From a virus, in the IMG/VR virus record IMGVR_UViG_3300043468_000075, positions 1 through 30,021 of that record: a stretch of 30,021 nucleotides of DNA; one strand, written 5' to 3'. The notes under the pieces were generated by a model. The model had not been told where the DNA came from. It worked only from the letters and a program-made list of their open reading frames with translations, and did not search any database. The position numbers and the translations under genes were made by a program. Below, one piece after another: positions 1 to 7,682 of the stretch (position 1 is its first letter; each line of letters starts with the position of its first letter).

Positions 1-1
1 G

Positions 2-79
2 AGCGGAGAAGAAGATAAAGAGTTTGAAGATTTAAATACTATAATAGAGCCACGATGGTGGTATGTAACTAAAAGATAA
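2..79 (+). CDS. C-terminal end of an unknown protein (cut by window start)
   Basis: An open frame runs in from the left edge and stops with TAA at 77-79. The 25 visible residues are acidic at first (SGEEDKEFED) and end in a Trp-Trp-Tyr-rich tail with KR at the end. It is on the same strand as all other genes and stops 3 bases before the next ATG. Too little is present to assign a function. Confidence 0.5.
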   Translation, partial: SGEEDKEFEDLNTIIEPRWWYVTKR

Positions 80-82
80 ATT

Positions 83-262
83 ATGAAATTTATAAATATA
101 TTAGAAGTTTTAGAGCAAGAACTGGAAAGACGAATTGAAAGGTCAAAAGAAAACTATAATCTTTTTTGTGAGCAAGAGAAAATTAACAAAAAGCTAAAAG
201 CGGAAAACGAAATGTTAAGAAAAGATTTAGCAGAATTAAGTAAAGAACATTTTAAAAAATAA
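83..262 (+). CDS. small coiled-coil protein, unknown function
   Basis: A 59-residue frame starts at ATG 83, just after the stop of the preceding gene, and ends 3 bases before the next start. The protein is almost all charged helix (repeats such as LEQELERRIER and NEMLRKDLAELSKEH) with heptad-like Leu/Ile spacing, so a coiled coil is likely. It has no signal peptide or membrane segment. Its place in a tight gene row supports it being real. Function is unknown. Confidence 0.6.
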   Translation: MKFINILEVLEQELERRIERSKENYNLFCEQEKINKKLKAENEMLRKDLAELSKEHFKK

Positions 263-265
263 ACA

Positions 266-625
266 ATGGCAAAAAGAAAAGCAAAAGGTTTAGGTGACAC
301 AATCGAACAAATCACGGAAGCCACAGGAATCAAAAAGTTAGTAGAGTTTGTAGCAGGTGAGGACTGCGGATGCGAAGAGCGTAAGAAGAAGCTCAACGAA
401 TTATTCCCTTACCGAAACACGAACTGCTTAACGGAAGAAGAATACCAATGGTTAACTGAAACCAACGTACTCACTCAGGAAACATTCAAACCAAGCGAGC
501 AAACTAAACTCATCGCAATTTACAACCGTGTCTTTAACTTACGTCAAGAGCCTACTTCTTGTGCTTCTTGTTTCCGTGAGATTGTATTGAAGATGCAAAA
601 GGTATTTGAAGAGTACAAAGGATGA
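266..625 (+). CDS. conserved-looking phage protein with paired cysteines
   Basis: The 119-residue protein starts with a very basic stretch (MAKRKAKGLGD). A CGC motif is at residues 34-36, followed by EERKKKLNELFP, and a second Cys group (CASC, near residue 98) lies close to the end. The four Cys positions could bind a metal ion; that is inference. Small proteins with a CGCxxRKxxLN-like stretch are familiar near terminase genes of Bacteroidota phages, but I know no proven function. The stop overlaps the next start as ATGA. Confidence 0.75.
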   Translation: MAKRKAKGLGDTIEQITEATGIKKLVEFVAGEDCGCEERKKKLNELFPYRNTNCLTEEEYQWLTETNVLTQETFKPSEQTKLIAIYNRVFNLRQEPTSCASCFREIVLKMQKVFEEYKG

Positions 626-837
626 GATACTACATATTAGACTATGGCAAAGATTTGATTGAGTATGCCCACTCTTTATCCGAGAGGATACGAAAAGACG
701 GACACCACTTAATCGAATACTTTACAGATGCCGATGGTTTAATGTGCTTAGAAGAACTAACAGAAGACGAATTTTTAGACCACTTTAAAAAAATAAAAGA
801 TGCCTATACCGACTCCACTTCCAAAGGAGCAGAATAA
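622..837 (+). CDS. small acidic phage protein, unknown
   Basis: A 71-residue protein whose ATG overlaps the upstream TGA (ATGA), which suggests translational coupling. It is rich in Asp, Glu and Tyr, with a possible beta start (MRYYILDYG) and an acidic helical end (ELTEDEFLDHFKKIKDAY). No membrane segment or known motif is visible. The end overlaps the next gene by 38 bases. Function cannot be given. Confidence 0.65.
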   Translation: MRYYILDYGKDLIEYAHSLSERIRKDGHHLIEYFTDADGLMCLEELTEDEFLDHFKKIKDAYTDSTSKGAE

Positions 838-985
838 CGAGTTTATTCAAAGATGTATGATGGATGACACAATGTCAAGAGAGTACAGAGACATTGACCA
901 ACGCTACGCAATATGCAGAGAACAACTAACAAAACACGAACAAAATGCAAGTAAGCAAAGTAAAAATATCAGAGGTAAAAAATAA
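800..985 (+). CDS. small protein with MPIPTP start, structural-gene-associated family
   Basis: A 61-residue protein that begins MPIPTPLPKEQNNEFIQRCM and has a later YAICREQ stretch. Short domains of the form MPIPTP(x)nFxxRCM...RxAICY are common beside or fused to capsid, portal or protease genes in many phages; I recognise the pattern but not a proven function. It overlaps the upstream gene by 38 bases and the downstream methyltransferase gene by 41 bases, both in other frames, which is dense even for this genome. Confidence 0.65.
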   Translation: MPIPTPLPKEQNNEFIQRCMMDDTMSREYRDIDQRYAICREQLTKHEQNASKQSKNIRGKK

Positions 986-2147
986 CCCGAAGAACCCACG
1001 ACTAATTAAAGACGATAAGTTCAAGAAGTTAGTCAAATCAATACAAGAGTTTCCGCAGATGTTAGAGCTACGACCTATTGTAGTGGATGAGAACAACATT
1101 GTACTTGGTGGGAATATGCGTTTAAAAGCGTGTAAGGAAGCAGGTATGAAAGAGGTGTATATTGTGAAGGCTGAGAACCTAACCGAGCAACAGAAAGACG
1201 AATTTATTGTAAAAGATAACGTAGGCTTTGGAGAATGGGATTGGGATATGTTAGCTAATGAATGGGATACCGAAAAGTTAAATGATTGGGGTTTAGATTT
1301 ACCCGTTGATTTAAGCGTTCAAGAAGAACTCGAAGCTGAGGAGGATGATTACGAAATACCTAACGAAATAAACACGGACATCGTATTAGGAGATTTATTT
1401 GAAATAGGCGAACACCGTTTACTTTGTGGGGATAGTACGGATAGCGACCAAGTAGCTAAGTTAATGAATGGAGAAAAGGCTGATATGGTATTTACCGACC
1501 CTCCTTATTTAATGGATTTTACAGGAGGTATTCACGCAGATGGGAGTAAAAGTTTTAATTCTAAACACGGAGTAATTAAAAACGATAAAATGTCAAAAGA
1601 AGATGGGGATGATTTTTTAGATGCAATTAATGCCAATATACAACTATTTGTAAATGGTGCTTTTTATATTTGCTTTTATCGATTAAAATTAGGTGAATAC
1701 TTTGAGAGTTTAAAAAGAACAGGATTAGAAGTAAGAGCATTAATCACTTGGAACAAAGGAAATCACACTTTAAGTAACTCAGATTATATGTCTAAATGCG
1801 AACATATATTTTATGGATGGGTAAAAGAACATAATTTTTATGGTGGCAATAATGGAATGGATATTTGGGATATTCCAAGAACACAAAAAAACGAATTACA
1901 TCCAACTATGAAACCAATTCCTTTATGCGAGAAAGCAATATCAGATGCGAGTAAAGCAGAAGATAAAGTTTTAGATTTATTTTTAGGTTCAGGTTCTACA
2001 ATGGTAGCAGCACACCAACTTAAACGCAAATGTTACGGTATGGAATTAGACTCGAAGTATTGCCAAGTTATTTTAGAACGAATGATTAAATTAGACCCAA
2101 CTTTAAAAGTAAAGAAAAATGGAGAAGATTATACATTGTCAGTTTAA
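945..2147 (+). CDS. ParB-like domain fused to DNA methyltransferase (beta-class, N6-A or N4-C)
   Basis: The 400-residue protein has two parts. Residues 1 to about 110 look like a ParB/Spo0J-type N-terminal domain (SIQEF...RPIVVDEN...VLGGNMRLKACKEAG). Residues 145-385 are a DNA methyltransferase: DPPY at 185-188 is the catalytic motif IV, HPTMKP is at 319-324, and LDLFLGSGST at 343-352 is the S-adenosylmethionine-binding motif I. DPPY ahead of FxGxG gives the beta-class order. It would methylate an adenine or cytosine amino group in phage or host DNA. ParB-methylase fusions are often found next to phage terminase genes, as here. The target site cannot be read from the sequence. Confidence 0.9.
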   Translation: MQVSKVKISEVKNNPKNPRLIKDDKFKKLVKSIQEFPQMLELRPIVVDENNIVLGGNMRLKACKEAGMKEVYIVKAENLTEQQKDEFIVKDNVGFGEWDWDMLANEWDTEKLNDWGLDLPVDLSVQEELEAEEDDYEIPNEINTDIVLGDLFEIGEHRLLCGDSTDSDQVAKLMNGEKADMVFTDPPYLMDFTGGIHADGSKSFNSKHGVIKNDKMSKEDGDDFLDAINANIQLFVNGAFYICFYRLKLGEYFESLKRTGLEVRALITWNKGNHTLSNSDYMSKCEHIFYGWVKEHNFYGGNNGMDIWDIPRTQKNELHPTMKPIPLCEKAISDASKAEDKVLDLFLGSGSTMVAAHQLKRKCYGMELDSKYCQVILERMIKLDPTLKVKKNGEDYTLSV

Positions 2148-2280
2148 TGGAAAGGATGGTTTTCAATATGCAGACGGAGGTAAATGTTTTACTTACAACA
2201 GAAACGAAAAATCTAAAAGACGTGCTTATGTTTTAGCCACTGAACAAATGATTAAAGCAGAACACGATAAAGATAAGTAA
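2119..2280 (+). CDS. small protein overlapping the methyltransferase 3' end, unknown
   Basis: A 53-residue frame starts at ATG 2119, inside the last codons of the methyltransferase gene, and ends at TAA 2278-2280. It starts MEKIIHCQFNGKDGF, carries DGGKCFTYN in the middle, and ends in a charged helix (RAYVLATEQMIKAEHDKDK). It fills what would otherwise be an empty gap before the terminase small subunit. Two Cys are present but no metal site is clear. The balanced composition supports it being coding; function is unknown. Confidence 0.6.
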   Translation: MEKIIHCQFNGKDGFQYADGGKCFTYNRNEKSKRRAYVLATEQMIKAEHDKDK

Positions 2281-2298
2281 CACCGAAAAAACACCGAA

Positions 2299-2634
2299 AT
2301 GGCAAATGAAGATAATTTAAAGCCCGCTTGGAATAAAGGTCAAAGCGGAAACCCTAACGGCAGACCAAAAGGTGCAAAGAACCGAAGCACGATAGCACGT
2401 CAATGGTTAGAGGTAAATCAAAACCTTAAGAACCCTTTGACTGGAGAAACTGAAACGATGTCTCAAGAGGACTTAATGACCTTAGCTTTAATTAAAAAAG
2501 CACGTGAGGGAGATGTTGCAGCTTACAAGGCTTTGATGGATTCAGGTTACGGAGCTCCAGTTCAGCAGATAGAGCAAACAATTTTAGAACAACCACTATT
2601 CCCTGATGTTCAAGAGAACGACATCAATAAATAA
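2299..2634 (+). CDS. terS: terminase small subunit-like protein (DUF5681-type N-terminus)
   Basis: The 111-residue protein has the hallmark KGQSGNPNGRPKGAKNRST near residues 14-32, the DUF5681-type motif seen in proteins encoded just before large terminase genes. The rest is helical and acidic. The role would be DNA recognition at the start of packaging, together with the large subunit. The 3' end overlaps the large terminase gene by 29 bases, which fits paired expression. The assignment rests on the motif and on position; DNA binding is not shown. Confidence 0.8.
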   Translation: MANEDNLKPAWNKGQSGNPNGRPKGAKNRSTIARQWLEVNQNLKNPLTGETETMSQEDLMTLALIKKAREGDVAAYKALMDSGYGAPVQQIEQTILEQPLFPDVQENDINK

Positions 2635-3766
2635 AATACTCAGCTTAAAGAAGCGAGTTAAAATCATTCAGGGTGGTACTTCGGCAGGTAAGACATTCGG
2701 TATACTACCTATTTTGATTGACAAGGCAATACGCTATCCAAACACGGAGATAAGTATAGTAGCAGAATCAATACCTCACTTACGTAGAGGTGCTTTAAAA
2801 GACTTCCTAAAAATAATGAAATGGACTAACCGCTACATAGACGAGCAGTTCAATAAATCGTTACTTACCTACCAATTTAAAAACGGAAGTGTAATTGAGT
2901 TCTTTAGTGCAGACGATTCAAGCAAACTTAGAGGAGCAAGGAGAGACGTCCTGTACATAAACGAGTGCAACAACGTAACCTTTGATGCTTACTTAGAGCT
3001 TTCCATTCGTACAAAGAAAGAGATTTACTTAGACTTCAACCCTGCAAATGAGTTTTGGGTTCACACCGAACTAAAAGACGAACCTGACGCAGATTTCATT
3101 ATCCTTACCTACAAAGACAACGAGGCGTTAGATGAATCCATAGTACGTCAGATAGAAAAGAACCGAGACAAGGCGGCTACGTCTAACTATTGGGCAAACT
3201 GGTGGCGAGTTTACGGACTTGGAGAAGTTGGTATGCTTGAAGGAGTGATATTCGATAATTGGAAGGAGATAGACAAAGTTCCTGATGATGCAAGATTGGT
3301 AGGTATAGGACTTGACTTTGGATACACGAATGACCCTACTGCTGCTATTGAGGTTTATAATTGGAACGGAAAACGAATTGTAAACGAGATTGTTTACAGA
3401 ACAGGAATGCTAAACTCCGACATCGCTAAGGTACTTCCGTCAAGCGTTACTATCTACGCTGATTCCTCAGAGCCTAAATCCATAGACGAGATACGTAGGT
3501 TTGGAAAGACAATTAAAGGCGTTACAAAGGGCAAGGATTCAATTAAATACGGGATTGATGTAATGCAACGACAGGAGTATTTGGTTACCAAGCAAAGCAC
3601 AAACCTCATCAAGGAACTTAGAAGCTATTGTTGGGACGTAGATAAACACGGAGTAAGGCTAAATAACCCTGCAGGAGGAAACGACCACGCTATAGATGCA
3701 CTTAGATACCACGAGATGGAGAATCTCGGCTTAAATTCAAACTATGGACAATACGCAATCCGATGA
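2606..3766 (+). CDS. terL: terminase large subunit (packaging ATPase-nuclease)
   Basis: The 386-residue motor protein has both expected domains. The ATPase shows Walker A GGTSAGKT (residues 23-30), Walker B DVLYINE (114-120, with catalytic Glu120) and a coupling motif DFNPANEFW (143-151). The RNase H-like nuclease shows acidic residues in GLDFGYTNDP (Asp237), YADSSEP (Asp286) and GGNDHAIDALRY (Asp360/Asp364). It docks on the portal, pumps DNA into the prohead and cuts the concatemer. The N-terminus is short, with Walker A beginning at residue 23. The start at 2606 lies within terS and the end overlaps the next gene by 23 bases. Confidence 0.96.
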   Translation: MFKRTTSINKILSLKKRVKIIQGGTSAGKTFGILPILIDKAIRYPNTEISIVAESIPHLRRGALKDFLKIMKWTNRYIDEQFNKSLLTYQFKNGSVIEFFSADDSSKLRGARRDVLYINECNNVTFDAYLELSIRTKKEIYLDFNPANEFWVHTELKDEPDADFIILTYKDNEALDESIVRQIEKNRDKAATSNYWANWWRVYGLGEVGMLEGVIFDNWKEIDKVPDDARLVGIGLDFGYTNDPTAAIEVYNWNGKRIVNEIVYRTGMLNSDIAKVLPSSVTIYADSSEPKSIDEIRRFGKTIKGVTKGKDSIKYGIDVMQRQEYLVTKQSTNLIKELRSYCWDVDKHGVRLNNPAGGNDHAIDALRYHEMENLGLNSNYGQYAIR

Positions 3767-3926
3767 GTTGCCTAAAATGAAAGCAATAGTAGAGGAATAT
3801 ATCTACAAACGAACTGGTAAAAAGGTACATATTGTCTTTAACGATGTGTTCAGTATGCGTAAACATTCTCAAATGTTAGCACAAGCATACTCTTATGTCC
3901 TTGCTCAAGAATACAAAAACGATTAA
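3744..3926 (+). CDS. small protein after terL, unknown
   Basis: A 60-residue protein whose start lies inside the last codons of terL. It contains KMKAIVEEYIYKRTGKKVHIVFNDV-like alternating beta and helix and a C-terminal helix (MLAQAYSYVLAQEY). There is no membrane segment or known motif. It ends 15 bases before the tail chaperone start. Function is unknown. Confidence 0.65.
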   Translation: MDNTQSDELPKMKAIVEEYIYKRTGKKVHIVFNDVFSMRKHSQMLAQAYSYVLAQEYKND

Positions 3927-3941
3927 TTGACTTATAACAAT

Positions 3942-4697
3942 ATGGAAATCCAAGTAAAAGTACCTACCTCACTAAATGAAATCCCACTTAAACACTATGT
4001 GGACTTTCTAAACGTGCAGAAAGGTTCTAACGATGAGGAATTTATTGCTCAAAAAATGATTGAGATTTTCTGTGGTATCCGTTTAGCTGACGTTGCTAAG
4101 ATTAAACTTACTTCGCTCAATGAAATGGTGCTACATTTTACAAACCTATTCTCTGCAAAGCCTGAGTTTAAGCAGACGTTTAAGATTGGTGATATTGAGT
4201 TTGGATTCATTCCTAATCTTGAGGAGATTTCTTTTGGTGAATATGTTGACTTAGAGAATCACTTGCAGAGTTGGGAAACGTATAACAAAGCTATGGCGGT
4301 TATGTACCGTCCTATAAAAACACGAAGTAAAGACAAGTACGAGCTCCACGAATACACACCAAGCAAAGACCATCAAGAGTTAATGCAGTTCGCTCCACTT
4401 GATGTTTGTATAGCAGCATCGGTTTTTTTTTACAATTTAGGAAGCGAGTTACTGACGGCTACCCTGAACTATTTGGAGAAGAACCTGAAGAAGGACAAGA
4501 ACCTGTCAACGACTTTAGCGAAACAACTCAATTTGCCAAGCGATGGGGATGGTATCAGTCAATATATGGACTCGCTAAGGGAGACGTTACTAAGTTCGAT
4601 GAGATTACCAAACTTAGACTTACTAAATGTCTTACCTATCTCACCTTCGAGAAGCAAAAAAACGAAATCGAAAGACGGCAACTTGAAAGACAATTAA
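3942..4697 (+). CDS. tail assembly chaperone, unshifted (gpG-like) product
   Basis: I chose ATG 3942 (MEIQVKVPTSLNEIPLKHY); the frame is also open upstream to a TTG at 3927. The protein of 251 residues opens with a conserved-looking domain (SLNEIPLKHYVDFLN, EFGFIPNLEEISFGEYVDLE). At residues 160-163 it reads across nine T residues (4423-4431), where a -1 frameshift would switch to the other frame. Past the T run the unshifted frame stays open for about 88 more codons and ends 8 bases before the shifted frame's stop. By analogy with lambda G/GT and similar pairs, it would hold the tape measure before tube assembly. Whether the unshifted C-terminal part is a selected protein or a by-product of the overlapping frame is unclear. 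Confidence 0.7.
   Translation: MEIQVKVPTSLNEIPLKHYVDFLNVQKGSNDEEFIAQKMIEIFCGIRLADVAKIKLTSLNEMVLHFTNLFSAKPEFKQTFKIGDIEFGFIPNLEEISFGEYVDLENHLQSWETYNKAMAVMYRPIKTRSKDKYELHEYTPSKDHQELMQFAPLDVCIAASVFFYNLGSELLTATLNYLEKNLKKDKNLSTTLAKQLNLPSDGDGISQYMDSLRETLLSSMRLPNLDLLNVLPISPSRSKKTKSKDGNLKDN
4423..4431 (+). promoter_or_regulatory. likely -1 ribosomal frameshift slippery run (T9)
   Basis: The run reads G GTT TTT TTT TAC in the 0 frame, which contains a T TTT TTT heptamer suited to tandem -1 slippage. After slipping, the next codon is TTA at 4430 and the -1 frame stays open to 4705. That frame carries a better chaperone C-terminal domain than the 0 frame. I see no obvious strong stem-loop just downstream. 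Confidence 0.65.
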
Positions 4698-4705
4698 GAA
4701 GATGA
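4430..4705 (+). CDS. tail assembly chaperone, -1 frameshifted C-terminal part (gpT-like)
   Basis: This -1 frame segment has no good start of its own. It is most sensibly read as the end of a 254-residue fusion (163 codons from 3942 to 4430, then 91 from here). It has an acidic linker (GEEPEEGQEP), then WGWYQSIYGLAKGDVTKFDEI and KCLTYLTFEKQKNEIE, a pattern I associate with tail-assembly proteins of Bacteroidota phages. The stop overlaps the next gene's ATG (ATGA at 4702-4705), which fits this frame being the one that is translated to the end. The role would be loading the tail tube subunit onto the tape measure. Confidence 0.65.
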   Translation, partial: LQFRKRVTDGYPELFGEEPEEGQEPVNDFSETTQFAKRWGWYQSIYGLAKGDVTKFDEITKLRLTKCLTYLTFEKQKNEIERRQLERQLRR

Positions 4706-5352
4706 CAGGATTTTACAAAGTATTAGAATTAATTAAATGGCATTTCGACAATGACCCTATCGTAAACACAACTACGGAAGGTGACATTTTTGAGGTGGAC
4801 TTAAACAAGCAGACAATCTTTCCGCTTGTACACTTAATGACCAACAACGTATCTTTTGAGACTAACGTAGTACGCTACAATCTCTCGTTAATTGCGATGG
4901 ATGTAGTCAACATATCAAAAGAGGCTACTACTGATTTATTTAGAGGCAACAACAACGAGCAGGACGTATTAAACACTCAACTGGCAGTATTGAATCGTTG
5001 TTACGATATGATGCTTCACGGCAACTTGTGGGATTTAGAGTTTGTAGTTGACGGCAATCCTACCTGTGAGCCTTTTACGGAGAGATTCGAAAACTATATG
5101 GCAGGTTGGACAATGACATTCGATGTCTTGATTCCTAACGAGATGACCGTCTGCGATACAAGCGGTTACTCACCTTTCTGCCAACCTGCAACTGTAACGA
5201 ACTCAAACCAAAGCTATACGGCAACGGTAGTAAGTGGCGGAGTATTGACTTTACCTAACGAAACTTTGAATCTACAAATAGACGGAATCCAAGTAGCATC
5301 TTCTACTTACGCAACTTTAAGCAATCAAACATTAAATCTGATATGGCAGTAA
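4702..5352 (+). CDS. tail terminator-like structural protein
   Basis: A 216-residue protein that starts MTGFYKVLELIKWHFDND and has TTTEGDIFEVDLNKQTIFPLVH followed by a beta-rich body (VVRYNLSLIAMDVV). Proteins with this opening recur in tail modules of Bacteroidota phages and fit the small alpha/beta fold of tail terminators, though this is inference from pattern and place. From about residue 160 it carries a Thr/Ser/Asn-rich beta tail (NETLNLQIDG, NQTLNLIW), which looks like an added domain. The start overlaps the chaperone stop and the end overlaps the fibre gene by 10 bases. Confidence 0.6.
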   Translation: MTGFYKVLELIKWHFDNDPIVNTTTEGDIFEVDLNKQTIFPLVHLMTNNVSFETNVVRYNLSLIAMDVVNISKEATTDLFRGNNNEQDVLNTQLAVLNRCYDMMLHGNLWDLEFVVDGNPTCEPFTERFENYMAGWTMTFDVLIPNEMTVCDTSGYSPFCQPATVTNSNQSYTATVVSGGVLTLPNETLNLQIDGIQVASSTYATLSNQTLNLIWQ

Positions 5353-6749
5353 CTATTAACATACCATCACAAGTAAAAACCTACGCTAATTTAGCTGCAT
5401 TCCCTGCCTCAGGGAGCTTAAAAACTATTTACATAGCAGAGGACACAAACAAAACTTATCGTTGGACAGGCAGCGTTTACGTTGAGATTTCAGGAGCTGA
5501 CTTTTCAGGATATGTCCCCACATCTCGCACGCTAACAATAAACGGAGTAGCTCAAGACCTTTCCGCTGACCGCTCTTGGACGATAAGCACAGGCTTAACA
5601 GTCGGCACTACACCGATATCTTCGGGTACAATAGGACGTGTATTGTTTGAAGGTACGGGGAATGTGTTGCAGCAGAGTTCGTCTTTATTTTGGGACTCAA
5701 CGAACAACCGCTTGGGGATTGGGACGAGTACGCCTGCAAGGGCATTAGATATTGTTAAAACTATTGCAAGTGGTGCTATTGAAGGTGTTAAAATAGAGGT
5801 AAACCATAATAGTTCCACAAGTGCTGCAATTTTAGATTTTGTTCATACACAATTTGACGCTCGTGCTAGAATTCAATCTATTGCGGGAGCAGGTGGAGCA
5901 AATCCTACTTTAAGTTTTATTATTCGTTCAACAACCGCAATGAGTATTTTGCAGTCGGGTAATGTAAACATAGGCAACACAACAACCGATGCAGGCTTCC
6001 GTTTAGACGTCAATGGTACTGCGAGGGTGCAGGGGAATACGACTATTGTAGGTACGTCTTTAAGTAGCTTTTCTGTAAGCAACGGAGCAACTGCAATGAT
6101 TCAAACTGCATCAAGTGGTATTGGTTCATCTGATTTTAGATTACGTTTATTTAACAACGGAAACACGCAAACATTAGACCTTTATGGTTCGGGTGATTAT
6201 GACCATCAATCTAGACACGCTTTTAGAACTAATGGAACTGAAAGGATGCGTATATTTTCTACAGGCAACGTCCTCATCAACACCACCACAGACGCAGGCT
6301 TTAAACTTGACGTTAACGGTACTGCGAGGGTGAGTGGGAATTTATATATTGGTAATACACAAAATCAATTTGCTTCATTAAATCCTTATTTATTTTTTCA
6401 AAGAGGAGCTGGAAATGGTTTAATGTTTACGCCTGTGAATGCAATAAATGCAGCCTCTCAAAATGGCGTTGTTATAATGGATAGTATTTATGGATATGTT
6501 ACTTATGCAGGTGGTACACATACTTTTAATGCGCTTTCCATAAATACCAATATAAACACTGGAGGTTCATATAATGGAATTATAAGAGGATTCTATTATA
6601 ACCCAACACTCACCTCAATGACAGGTGTAACACACTACGCTATTCACACAACAAGCGGACGCATCCGTTTTGAAAATCTACCAACCTCAAGTGCAGGGCT
6701 TTCAGCAGGCGACATATGGAATGACGGAGGAACATTAAAAATAGTTTAA
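5343..6749 (+). CDS. repeat-containing tail fibre-like protein
   Basis: A 468-residue Gly/Thr/Asn/Ser-rich protein of fibre type. The N-terminus has an IYIAEDTNKTYRWTGSVYVE module, common at the base of fibre proteins. It then carries NRLGIGTSTPARALDI and two copies of a TTTDAGF-LDVNGTARV unit (about residues 206-232 and 307-333), all typical of beta-structured shafts. The C-terminus ends GLSAGDIWNDGGTLKIV. It likely forms a trimeric appendage for host contact; that is inference. No S74 peptidase-like chaperone end is seen. Its place between terminator-like and completion-protein genes is unusual, as fibres usually follow the tail-tip genes. Confidence 0.7.
   Translation: MAVTINIPSQVKTYANLAAFPASGSLKTIYIAEDTNKTYRWTGSVYVEISGADFSGYVPTSRTLTINGVAQDLSADRSWTISTGLTVGTTPISSGTIGRVLFEGTGNVLQQSSSLFWDSTNNRLGIGTSTPARALDIVKTIASGAIEGVKIEVNHNSSTSAAILDFVHTQFDARARIQSIAGAGGANPTLSFIIRSTTAMSILQSGNVNIGNTTTDAGFRLDVNGTARVQGNTTIVGTSLSSFSVSNGATAMIQTASSGIGSSDFRLRLFNNGNTQTLDLYGSGDYDHQSRHAFRTNGTERMRIFSTGNVLINTTTDAGFKLDVNGTARVSGNLYIGNTQNQFASLNPYLFFQRGAGNGLMFTPVNAINAASQNGVVIMDSIYGYVTYAGGTHTFNALSINTNINTGGSYNGIIRGFYYNPTLTSMTGVTHYAIHTTSGRIRFENLPTSSAGLSAGDIWNDGGTLKIV
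5958..6341 (+). repeat. two diverged copies of an ~80-bp fibre repeat
   Basis: Copy one is at about 5958-6038 and copy two at about 6262-6341. Both encode GNV..N-TTTDAGF-(R/K)LDVNGTARV-GN. They share the exact run GGTACTGCGAGGGTG, while many third codon positions differ, so the units are old rather than recently copied. Confidence 0.75.
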
Positions 6750-6759
6750 TAATAAAAAT

Positions 6760-7029
6760 ATGAAAACACAACCAACACAAGGCGTAGCAATTGAACCGAT
6801 TGTATACCCACTTAACGCAGGAACGGCTACGCAAATGTCCGTTTTAGTCCTTAACTTTACAACCGAGGCAACGACTTGCACAACGTACTGGCAGCTCCTA
6901 ACTGAAGACGGACTACAACTTTCGCAAGGTAACTACACTTTGACTGAAGAAGAGTTCGCAACTTGGGGTACTGACAACAACTACGTTAACCAAGTCGTTG
7001 CTCAAGCAATCGGAGTAGTAATCCTTTAA
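6760..7029 (+). CDS. small structural-type protein, unknown
   Basis: An 89-residue Thr-rich, beta-type protein: it starts MKTQPTQGVAIEPIVYPLNAG, has VLVLNFTTEATTCTTYWQLL in the middle and NQVVAQAIGVVIL at the end. No signal peptide or membrane segment. Short A-rich leader (AATAATAAAAATATG). It sits after the fibre gene and may be a virion or fibre-associated protein, but I do not recognise a function. Confidence 0.65.
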   Translation: MKTQPTQGVAIEPIVYPLNAGTATQMSVLVLNFTTEATTCTTYWQLLTEDGLQLSQGNYTLTEEEFATWGTDNNYVNQVVAQAIGVVIL

Positions 7030-7039
7030 AAACACGAAT

Positions 7040-7189
7040 ATGTTAACGCTATCAGAAAAACAAGTAAAGCAATTGGAAACGGTAATTAGTCAGATGCCTA
7101 CAATGTGGGGTATTCAGATTATCAACATCCTAAACGCAAAGGACGAGGAAAACACGGATGCAGAAAGCGGAAGTACAGAAGGCGCTTGA
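7040..7189 (+). CDS. small protein, unknown
   Basis: A 49-residue frame from ATG 7040 to TGA 7187-7189. It has an amphipathic helical start (MLTLSEKQVKQLETVISQMP), a Trp-containing middle and an acidic C-terminus (AKDEENTDAESGSTEGA). It fills the gap between two clear genes and overlaps the next by 32 bases. Function unknown. Confidence 0.55.
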   Translation: MLTLSEKQVKQLETVISQMPTMWGIQIINILNAKDEENTDAESGSTEGA

Positions 7190-7682
7190 GAGGTTTAGAG
7201 ACCACGTTGTAAGCGTATCTAAACGCAACCTAACGAACTCTAAAAAGAACTCGTCTAAGAAGTTGTATAACTCTATAAAGGGAAACGTCAAGGCAATGCC
7301 TAATTCGTTCTCTATGGAGTTTACGATGGAAGACTACGGAGTGTTTCAAGATGCAGGGGTGTCAGGTACGAAGAAAAAGTATAACACCCCTTATTCTTAC
7401 AAATCTAAGATGCCGCCTGCTAAGGCTTTTGATAAGTGGATAGTTCGTAAAGGACTTGCACCAAGAAAGTCGGGTGGTCAATTTACCTCACGTAAGTCGC
7501 TTGCTTTTCTGATTGCCCGAAGCGTATTTAGAAACGGAATAAAACCAAGCTTGTTTTTTACTAAACCTTTTGAGGCCGCCTACAAGAACTTACCGCAAGA
7601 ACTGGTAGAAGCATACGGACTTGACGCTATCGAATTATTCAACGAACAAATAGACCAAATTATAAAGAATGGCAACAATTAA
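7158..7682 (+). CDS. HK97 gp10-like tail completion protein
   Basis: A 174-residue basic protein with an amphipathic start (VQKALERFRDHVVSVSKRNL), LYNSIKGNVKAMPNSFSMEFTMEDYG in the middle, then FQDAGVSGTKKKY and a Lys/Arg-rich loop. The order helix, then LxxSIxxxV, then a MEDYGxxxDxGVxG strand fits the gp10/neck-protein type that joins the tail to the head. Assignment is from pattern and tail-module context, so moderate. It ends within the next gene by 14 bases. Confidence 0.6.
   Translation: MQKAEVQKALERFRDHVVSVSKRNLTNSKKNSSKKLYNSIKGNVKAMPNSFSMEFTMEDYGVFQDAGVSGTKKKYNTPYSYKSKMPPAKAFDKWIVRKGLAPRKSGGQFTSRKSLAFLIARSVFRNGIKPSLFFTKPFEAAYKNLPQELVEAYGLDAIELFNEQIDQIIKNGNN

Noticed and set aside
5958-6341. 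Diversity-generating retroelement template/variable repeat
   Set aside because: The repeat copies differ mainly at silent positions rather than at A, and no reverse transcriptase gene is in the window.
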